Of a stretch of DNA of 29,927 bases, positions 23,914 through 29,927 are shown piece by piece. The position numbers and the translations under genes were made by a program. The notes beneath the pieces were generated by a model. The model searched no databases, was not told the DNA's origin, and saw only the letters and a list, made by a program, of their open reading frames with translations. The first letter of the stretch is position 1; each line of letters starts with the position of its first letter. Source of the DNA: an uncultured Lachnospiraceae bacterium (GTDB taxonomy: Bacteria > Bacillota_A > Clostridia > Lachnospirales > Lachnospiraceae); the NCBI GenBank assembly GCA_947564305.1, contig CANOBT010000063.1:1-29927 (forward strand), given 5' to 3'.

Positions 23914-25833
23914 TTATCGTCCAGATCTTATTATTTCTTCTAAATACACTAATAATACTGATATATCCGCAGGTGATACTCCGGATATTCTTGAAGCCTG
24001 TCCGATTGAAATCGGTTGATATTCCTTTAATTTCTGCCGTGCTTCAATTCTTAGACTTTTGATTTTATCATAATCAATATCTTTTGGAATCTTCTTATTT
24101 TCAAGTTTCTTAAATTGCTCTACCTGCCTTTTTTGCCGTTTAATATAACCGTCATATTTAATAGCAATATTTATCTGTCCAACTACTTCTTCTTCAAGTT
24201 CGGCAGGAAAAGTCGGCCTGCCGCGATCAACTTCTTTTAATAACTCATATGATAACTCCGGACGACGGATCAAATCTGCCATAGTGCTTCCAGACAAAAG
24301 AGGAGTGCTTCCACAATCCTTTAAAATCATTTGCACATTCTCTCCTGTTCCTACCGTTACATGTTTTAATCTTTCAATCTCATCGTTAATTAATTTTTCC
24401 TTTAATATAAGTCTGTCATATCTTTTCTGAGATATAAGTCCTATCTCATATCCCTTTTTACTGAGGCGTTGATCTGCATTGTCCTGGCGGAGTAATAGTC
24501 TATATTCTGCTCTTGACGTCATCATACGGTAAGGCTCATGACTTTCTTTTGTCACTAAGTCATCAATAAGTACACCTATATATGCTTCCGAGCGATCTAA
24601 AAGAAATGGCGAAAGATTCTTTATTTTTCTCGCTGCATTTATTCCTGCTATCAACCCTTGTGCAGCCGCTTCCTCATATCCGGAACTTCCATTAAACTGC
24701 CCCCCGCTGAATAATCCCTCGATATTCTTAAATTCAAGAGATGGATTTAATTGCCTTGCATCAATGCAGTCATATTCTATCGCATATGCATTTCTTACAA
24801 TCCTGACATTTTCCAATCCTGGTACGGTCCGATACATCTCATACTGAACATCTTCCGGAAGAGAGCTGGACATTCCGCCGATGTACATCTCATTTGTCTC
24901 AAGGCCTTCTGGTTCAATAAATACCTGATGCCGCTCCTTATCTGCAAACTTAACCACCTTATCTTCAATAGAAGGACAATATCTCGGACCTGTTCCTTCT
25001 ATCATTCCTGAAAAAAGAGGTGAACGATCGAGATTTCTTTTTATAATTTCATGGGTCTGTTTATTCGTATAGGTAAGCCAACAAGATACCTGATCAATCT
25101 GTACATCTTCAGGATTTGTCGCAAAAGAAAACGGAATAACCCTTTCATCCCCAAACTGTTCTTCCATCTTTGTAAAATCAACAGTATTCTTATCAATTCT
25201 TGCTGGAGTCCCCGTCTTAAAACGATACATCTTGATACCAAGCTCTTTCAAACTATCTGTAAGATAATTAGCTGCCTGCAAACCATTTGGTCCAGTATAA
25301 GTACTCACTTCACCATAAACACAGCGTGCCTTCAAATATGTGCCTGTACACAATATAACTGCCTGACAATGATAAATTGCCCCCGATAATATCTGAACAC
25401 CAACAATCTTATTTTCTTCAACGATCAACTTTACTACTTCTGTTTGTTTGATTTCAATATTTTTTTCACTTTCAAGTACCTGTCTCATAGTACGGCTATA
25501 AAGTGCTTTGTCAGCTTGCGCACGCAAAGAATGAACTGCAGGGCCTTTGGATTTGTTCAGCATTTTAGACTGAATAAAGGTACGGTCTATTACCTTTCCC
25601 ATCTCACCCCCCAGAGCATCTATTTCACGTACCAGATGGCCTTTTGAACTTCCTCCAATATTAGGATTACAAGGCATAAGTGCAATACTGTCTACACTCA
25701 CTGTAAAAACGATTGTCTTAAGGCCAAGTCTTGCACATGCAAGAGCAGCTTCACAGCCTGCATGTCCTGCACCTATCACAACTACGTCATACTTATCATT
25801 ACTTACCCATACAGAATTTACTGAATATTTCAT
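23914..25833 (-). CDS. mnmG: tRNA uridine-5-carboxymethylaminomethyl modification enzyme MnmG (GidA)
   Basis: The 639-residue protein has the FAD-binding GAGHAG at residues 21-26 and the conserved segments [47 protein letters not shown] and [18 protein letters not shown]. With MnmE it adds the carboxymethylaminomethyl group to wobble U34 of some tRNAs. The chosen ATG overlaps the end of mnmE by 35 bases; a GGAG lies 12 bases upstream, which is long, but no better start lies between it and the FAD motif. The overlap suggests coupled translation of the two subunits. Confidence 0.97.
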   Translation of the reverse strand: MKYSVNSVWVSNDKYDVVVIGAGHAGCEAALACARLGLKTIVFTVSVDSIALMPCNPNIGGSSKGHLVREIDALGGEMGKVIDRTFIQSKMLNKSKGPAVHSLRAQADKALYSRTMRQVLESEKNIEIKQTEVVKLIVEENKIVGVQILSGAIYHCQAVILCTGTYLKARCVYGEVSTYTGPNGLQAANYLTDSLKELGIKMYRFKTGTPARIDKNTVDFTKMEEQFGDERVIPFSFATNPEDVQIDQVSCWLTYTNKQTHEIIKRNLDRSPLFSGMIEGTGPRYCPSIEDKVVKFADKERHQVFIEPEGLETNEMYIGGMSSSLPEDVQYEMYRTVPGLENVRIVRNAYAIEYDCIDARQLNPSLEFKNIEGLFSGGQFNGSSGYEEAAAQGLIAGINAARKIKNLSPFLLDRSEAYIGVLIDDLVTKESHEPYRMMTSRAEYRLLLRQDNADQRLSKKGYEIGLISQKRYDRLILKEKLINDEIERLKHVTVGTGENVQMILKDCGSTPLLSGSTMADLIRRPELSYELLKEVDRGRPTFPAELEEEVVGQINIAIKYDGYIKRQKRQVEQFKKLENKKIPKDIDYDKIKSLRIEARQKLKEYQPISIGQASRISGVSPADISVLLVYLEEIIRSGR

Positions 25834-27241
25834 TTACCAAATCTTCTCCTATCGTCTCACCTGTAATTGAACCTAAAGATTCATATGCATCCATCAAATC
25901 AATAGAATAAAAATCTTCCGGCATATTCATCTCAATACTTTCATTTACCTTACATAAAGCCTGATAAGCATTATCTAATGCAGCTTTATGTCTTACATTT
26001 GTAATATATATTTCATCATTAAACGAGAGATTTCCTGTAAAAAACATCTCTTTTAACATCTCTTCCAATTCATTAATCCCATATTGCTCTTTTGCAGATA
26101 TTTCTATAATTCGATTTTTATCTGCATGATTTGTTTCATCTTTTGTTAATTTCCGGACTCTTTCTGCAAGTTTTAATTCATTTAATATATTTTCTTTCTT
26201 AACAACTGTCTGTAAATCTGATTTATTCAAAAGAATCACAGACTTTTTTCCAGATATCATATTAAAAATATCTCTGTCATTCTCATCCAACGGGCAGGAA
26301 GAGTCTATAACATATAAAATCAAATCTGCCTTTTCAACATGATCTCTTGCCCTGTCCACCCCTATCTTCTCTACAATATCATCTGTATTTCTAATCCCCG
26401 CCGTATCCATAATATTTAAAGAAATACCCTGTAAATTGATATGCTCTTCAAGAATATCTCTTGTCGTTCCTGCGATGTCCGTCACAATCGCCCGCTCCTC
26501 ACCTAAAAGAGCATTAAGAAGGGAAGATTTTCCCGCATTAGGCTTGCCTACGATCACTGTATTAATACCTTCTTTTATGATTCTGCCGCTTTCACATGTA
26601 GATAAAAGATTTCTTAATTCTTCAATAAGTTTATCAATTACAGATTTTAATTCTTTGCTATATCCATCTAAGCTGATATGTTCCGGATCATCAAGAGCAG
26701 TCTCTATAAAAGCCGTATGATAAATTATTTTTTTTCGAATACTGTCTATTTTCTTCTTGATATTTCCTTTTAATTGGTTTACAGAACTTTGGCGGGCATA
26801 TTCATTCTGCGAAGATATAAGATCACCCACAGCTTCTGCCTGGGACAGATCTATTTTTCCGTTTAAGTAAGCCCTCTTTGTAAACTCTCCCGGCTCTGCT
26901 GGTCTAGCACCATATTTGATCAAAGTTTCGAGAATCTTTTTCACAACATAAATACCGCCGTGACAATTGATCTCAACTGTATCTTCACCAGTATAGCTAC
27001 ACGGACCCCTCATGAGCATTACCAAAACTTCATCAATTGTTTTTCCGTCATCCTCTATATAACCATAATGAATCGTATGAGATTTTTGATTGCTCAGCCT
27101 CTTATTATTTTTTCCTGCATATACTTTATCTGCAATTTCAAATGAACTTTCTCCTGTCATTCTCACGATTCCGATTCCAGAACTGCTTACAGCCGTAGAA
27201 ATTGCAGCTATCGTTTCTGAATATTTGCCATCCATACTCAT
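25799..27241 (-). CDS. mnmE: tRNA uridine-5-carboxymethylaminomethyl modification GTPase MnmE (TrmE)
   Basis: The 480-residue protein has an N-terminal tetrahydrofolate-binding domain (residues 1-125), a helical domain and an inserted G domain. The G1 motif GKPNAGKS is at 232-239, DTAG follows near 277, and NKSD is the G4 motif. It ends in FCMGK, the family's C-terminal CxGK motif with the catalytic cysteine. It works with MnmG as a complex on tRNA U34. ATG 27241 or 27235 could be the start. A terminator behind jag lies just upstream, so mnmE probably has its own promoter in the 27242-27287 region. Confidence 0.97.
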   Translation of the reverse strand: MSMDGKYSETIAAISTAVSSSGIGIVRMTGESSFEIADKVYAGKNNKRLSNQKSHTIHYGYIEDDGKTIDEVLVMLMRGPCSYTGEDTVEINCHGGIYVVKKILETLIKYGARPAEPGEFTKRAYLNGKIDLSQAEAVGDLISSQNEYARQSSVNQLKGNIKKKIDSIRKKIIYHTAFIETALDDPEHISLDGYSKELKSVIDKLIEELRNLLSTCESGRIIKEGINTVIVGKPNAGKSSLLNALLGEERAIVTDIAGTTRDILEEHINLQGISLNIMDTAGIRNTDDIVEKIGVDRARDHVEKADLILYVIDSSCPLDENDRDIFNMISGKKSVILLNKSDLQTVVKKENILNELKLAERVRKLTKDETNHADKNRIIEISAKEQYGINELEEMLKEMFFTGNLSFNDEIYITNVRHKAALDNAYQALCKVNESIEMNMPEDFYSIDLMDAYESLGSITGETIGEDLVNEIFSKFCMGK

Positions 27242-27280
27242 CTTCTAAAATACCTTTCATTTCATACATCTGGTATCATA

Positions 27281-27316
27281 ATATAAAAAAACAGAGGTTT
27301 TCTCAACCCCTGTTTT
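27281..27316 (-). terminator. Rho-independent terminator after jag
   Basis: On the minus strand AAAACAGGGGTT pairs with AACCTCTGTTTT (one G-T pair; arms 27305-27316 and 27288-27299) around a 5-base loop, followed by TTT and TATATT. It lies 6 bases past the jag stop at 27323 and separates the rnpA-jag unit from mnmE. Confidence 0.85.
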
Positions 27317-27322
27317 AATAAA

Positions 27323-28201
27323 TTACCTGTTACGTACTAATGTAACTACTACTCTCCTGTATGGCTCTTCTCCTTCACTGTGGGTAGATACAGCCGGATC
27401 AGATTGAAGTACAGAATGTATAATTCTTCTTTCATAAGGATTCATAGGTTCAAGAGATACATTTCTTCTTGTCCTTTTTACTTTACTTGCAATATTCTTC
27501 GCAAGATTCTCAAGCGTCTGCTTTCTTCTTCTTCTGTAATCTTCTGTATCAAGCTTAACTCTTACGTATCCATCCTGCATCTTATTGGCAACACGGTTTG
27601 TCAGATACTGCAGTGAATCCAAAGTCTGTCCGCGTTTACCGATCAATAATCCCATATTAGGTCCGTCCATATTAATACTAAGAGCACCTTCACTGTCAAT
27701 CTCTGTCTTGATCACTACATCTTTCATGTCAAAACATACAAGGACATCTTCCACAAATTTTCTGCAGGCAGCAATAGTATCTTCTTCAACCGGAACAAGC
27801 ACAAGTTCTTTTCTTTCCGAAACTTTTACTTCTTCCTTTACTTCCTCTTTTCTATCTTTCTTTATCTCTTTACGATTCTCTCTTCGGTTATCTTTTTTAT
27901 TATACTTTCTTGCATTTTCTTTTTTCGGATGCTTTTCATATTTTTCTCTTACCGGTTTTTCCTCTATAGGTTTAGATTCCTTTATCTCCGAAATCTTCTC
28001 TTCTTTTACTTCTTCTTTTACCGTCTCTTCCTTTTTCCTTCGTGCCTTAATTACAGCCTGTTTCATACCTATTCCAAAGAATCCGGCACTTCCTTTTTCA
28101 ATTACTTCATAATCCAATTTGTCACTTGTTACTCCTAACTGAACCAATGCTTCAGTAATTGCATCATCAAGTGTTTTTGCAGATACTGTAATATAATCCA
28201 T
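27323..28201 (-). CDS. jag: RNA-binding protein Jag/KhpB
   Basis: The 292-residue protein has an N-terminal Jag_N domain (1-52, with GSAGFFGIGMKQA). A highly charged Lys/Glu linker covers about 55-130. A KH-II domain with GKRG in LLIGKRGQTLDSLQYL follows, then a C-terminal R3H domain with ERRIIH. It binds RNA as a partner of KhpA in other Firmicutes and affects cell division and sporulation. It follows yidC by 12 bases, the conserved order in this group. The ribosome binding site is a GGGGG run. Confidence 0.95.
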   Translation of the reverse strand: MDYITVSAKTLDDAITEALVQLGVTSDKLDYEVIEKGSAGFFGIGMKQAVIKARRKKEETVKEEVKEEKISEIKESKPIEEKPVREKYEKHPKKENARKYNKKDNRRENRKEIKKDRKEEVKEEVKVSERKELVLVPVEEDTIAACRKFVEDVLVCFDMKDVVIKTEIDSEGALSINMDGPNMGLLIGKRGQTLDSLQYLTNRVANKMQDGYVRVKLDTEDYRRRRKQTLENLAKNIASKVKRTRRNVSLEPMNPYERRIIHSVLQSDPAVSTHSEGEEPYRRVVVTLVRNR

Positions 28202-28213
28202 AATAATTGCCCC

Positions 28214-29281
28214 CTAATTATTCTTATTAAATCTATCAACCATATTTGCTTTATCTGCAAGGCTTCCCGGCTTAGCGTTCTTTGCTTTTTGTTTTGCCCG
28301 TTCTACCTTCGCTTCTCTTTCCTTCTCGGATGCTGAATCTGACTTGCGTTTTGCGGAATCCCTAATTGTTCTCGTATTCGTCTGAGCCATCTCATTGATC
28401 TTTTCAGCTCTCTCTCCACGTTTCTTTGCTTTTTCTTTCGCTTTTTCCTTATTCTTTTCAATCAAATCTTCCACAGACATATTAGAAAGATATCTGTTAA
28501 TCACAATCTGCTGAACGGTACGGACAACTGCACTGACAATCCAGTAAAGACCGATACCCGTTGGAAGAGTAAATACCATGAATACAGATAACAGCGGCAT
28601 TGTAGTATTCATCGTCTTCATCGTTCCTGCCATCGGATTATCTTTATCAAGCTCCTGACCCGATACTGCCTGATTCAAACGAATGTTAAGCATCTGTGTA
28701 GCACCTGACAAAACAGGAAGAAGTATAGCCGTGATAATGATAGCAGCGGCAGGTATAGAATAATTTCCACTGTTCCTGATCATATTGATCGGAGCTTCTT
28801 TTAAATTCGGAATTGTTAAAAATCTCTGTACATTATCTGAAGCAGTTTTAATTGCCGGTACATATGCTTCAATATTGTAAATAACCGGATATAAAGCAAA
28901 CAAAAACGGCATCTGGATTAAAAGCGGAAGACATCCTCCCATCATGGATGTTCCGTACTTATCATAAACTTGCTGAATCTCTTCCTGCTGCTTCATCATA
29001 GAAGCCTGATCTTTTTTATTCTTATACTTTTTTTGTATTTTCTGAATCTCCGGATTCATAACTGAAGACATCTTAGATGTCCTCTGCTGATTAATGGTCA
29101 TCGGAAGCATACATGTATATACAATAATCGTATAAATAATGATCGATAATCCTACTACTCCATTTTCCAGACCAAACGTGTCCGTCAACATCGTATAGAT
29201 AAAGTCCATCACTTTACCCAATAGCCAACAAAGCTGTCCAACAATCGGCCAGTTCGCTGCTGTCAATAAACTAAAAACCAT
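28214..29281 (-). CDS. yidC: Membrane protein insertase YidC/OxaA
   Basis: The 355-residue protein has about five membrane segments and no large extracellular loop, as is usual in Gram-positives. The segment GLSIIIYTIIVYTCMLPMTINQQRTSKMS carries the hydrophilic-groove arginine region, and MMGGCLPLLIQMPFLFALY and GIGLYWIVSAVVRTVQQI are typical. The C terminus from about residue 270 is a long basic tail, thought to contact ribosomes. No lipobox is visible. The ATG has a GGAGG site 7 bases upstream. Confidence 0.96.
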   Translation of the reverse strand: MVFSLLTAANWPIVGQLCWLLGKVMDFIYTMLTDTFGLENGVVGLSIIIYTIIVYTCMLPMTINQQRTSKMSSVMNPEIQKIQKKYKNKKDQASMMKQQEEIQQVYDKYGTSMMGGCLPLLIQMPFLFALYPVIYNIEAYVPAIKTASDNVQRFLTIPNLKEAPINMIRNSGNYSIPAAAIIITAILLPVLSGATQMLNIRLNQAVSGQELDKDNPMAGTMKTMNTTMPLLSVFMVFTLPTGIGLYWIVSAVVRTVQQIVINRYLSNMSVEDLIEKNKEKAKEKAKKRGERAEKINEMAQTNTRTIRDSAKRKSDSASEKEREAKVERAKQKAKNAKPGSLADKANMVDRFNKNN

Positions 29282-29307
29282 CTCTTTTCCTCCATCGTAA
29301 TCTTTTC

Positions 29308-29520
29308 TTACGGAACAGGGTCATACCCTCCCTTTGAAAATGGATTGCATCTCAATACACGTCTTACTGCAAGATATCCGCCTTTTGCTGCTCCATATTT
29401 TTCAATTGCTTCTAATGCATATGTTGAACATGTGGGATAATATTTACATGATGAATATCCCTTCATAGAAGATAAATGTTTCCGATAAAAACCAATACAT
29501 GCGAGCAAAAACTTTTTCAC
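29308..29520 (-). CDS. yidD: Membrane protein insertion efficiency factor YidD
   Basis: The 70-residue protein has the family pattern [19 protein letters not shown] and ends [14 protein letters not shown]. It starts in a 4-base overlap with the rnpA stop and precedes yidC by 26 bases. It is a small peripheral membrane protein that helps YidC in E. coli. Confidence 0.95.
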   Translation of the reverse strand: MKKFLLACIGFYRKHLSSMKGYSSCKYYPTCSTYALEAIEKYGAAKGGYLAVRRVLRCNPFSKGGYDPVP

Positions 29521-29864
29521 AATCCAATACCTCTTATAACATCATGAAGATTTCCCAGATGGATCAGTGCACTTTCAATCTCACGGTAATTTTTTCCTTT
29601 TGCACTGTTTCTTACTATAACAACAATATCAATTCCACACTTAAAACTATCTTCCTGTAACCGGTAAATCTCCCTTATCTGCCTTGTCAAACGATGCCTT
29701 ACAATACTATTTCCTACTTTTTTACTTACGGATATTCCTAATCTGTTCTTTTTTAATCCATTATCCCTGACATACATAACCAAATATTTATTGGCTAATG
29801 ACTTTCCTTCATTATACACCAACCCAAAATCAGAATATTTTTTTAATGACTCGGAATATTTCAT
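29517..29864 (-). CDS. rnpA: Ribonuclease P protein component
   Basis: The 115-residue basic protein has the RNR-type motif in [17 protein letters not shown] and the usual [11 protein letters not shown] before it. It is the protein part of RNase P, which matures the 5' ends of tRNAs. The ribosome binding site is AGGAG, 9 bases before the ATG. It overlaps yidD by 4 bases. rpmH is expected just beyond the window. Confidence 0.96.
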   Translation of the reverse strand: MKYSESLKKYSDFGLVYNEGKSLANKYLVMYVRDNGLKKNRLGISVSKKVGNSIVRHRLTRQIREIYRLQEDSFKCGIDIVVIVRNSAKGKNYREIESALIHLGNLHDVIRGIGL

Positions 29865-29884
29865 AATTTGATTCTCCTAATTTT

Positions 29885-29915
29885 AATAGAAGAAAAGGCC
29901 ACATATATGCGGCCT
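29885..29915 (-). terminator. Terminator or attenuator hairpin upstream of rnpA
   Basis: On the minus strand AGGCCGCATA pairs with TATGTGGCCT (one G-T pair), followed by TTTTCTTCT. It lies 32 bases before the rnpA ATG, where it could limit read-through from rpmH, which is presumed to lie upstream. Confidence 0.65.
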
Positions 29916-29927
29916 ACGCGGATAATA

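Noticed and set aside
1..29927. CRISPR array, intact insertion sequence or prophage
   Set aside because: No regularly spaced repeats with unique spacers, no full DDE or serine/tyrosine recombinase gene with terminal repeats, and no phage structural genes were found.

Overview
The window looks like a chromosome segment from a Gram-positive member of the Lachnospiraceae (Clostridia). The right half carries the origin-proximal core block of Firmicutes, all on the minus strand: rnpA, yidD, yidC, jag, mnmE, mnmG, rsmG, soj (parA), spo0J (parB), a DUF4446 gene, serS and a DUF3881 gene. The last two families point to Lachnospiraceae. rpmH, dnaA and oriC are expected just beyond the right end. Two perfect 16-bp parS palindromes lie between rsmG and soj, so ParB can load beside its own operon. 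Hairpins divide the block into likely units: rnpA-yidD-yidC-jag (secretion and RNA processing), mnmE-mnmG-rsmG (tRNA and rRNA modification), and soj-spo0J-DUF4446-serS-DUF3881.

Left of the core, from about 13.3 to 18.5 kb, are a secreted M6-type metalloprotease with adhesion-like C-terminal modules, a tRNA-Arg(CCT), an ORF6N-domain gene interrupted at an A8 tract, and a small HsmA-like membrane protein.

From 7.6 to 13.3 kb is a sugar-use locus on the plus strand: a GH5 enzyme, a GPH-type sugar:cation symporter and a GH43 enzyme, the last two overlapping by 4 bp and ending at a strong terminator. A divergent AraC-type regulator sits next to it but is split by a frameshift. The promoter region holds a 17-bp direct repeat with a 20-bp period abutting the -35 region, as expected for an AraC-family activator site.

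From 1 to 7.5 kb is a mosaic accessory region: the 3' end of an azlD-like gene, an AAA ATPase fused to a PD-(D/E)XK nuclease-like domain, a frameshifted gene that appears to join DUF6323-like and DUF6179-like parts, a PD-(D/E)XK transposase-family protein, a secreted CapA-like protein with a Ser/Asp-rich repeat linker, and an AT-rich two-gene module (DUF4869-like protein plus P-loop ATPase). A decayed 126-bp piece of that two-gene module lies about 4 kb away, at 3022-3147.

The clearest oddities are three genes broken by single-base frameshifts, the relic copy of the DUF4869 module, and the operator-like repeat in front of the glycoside hydrolase operon. I did not find a CRISPR array, an intact insertion sequence or a clearly new defence system. 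The DUF4869/ATPase pair is the best candidate for an uncharacterised system. Family names are recalled from protein sequence patterns and were not searched.
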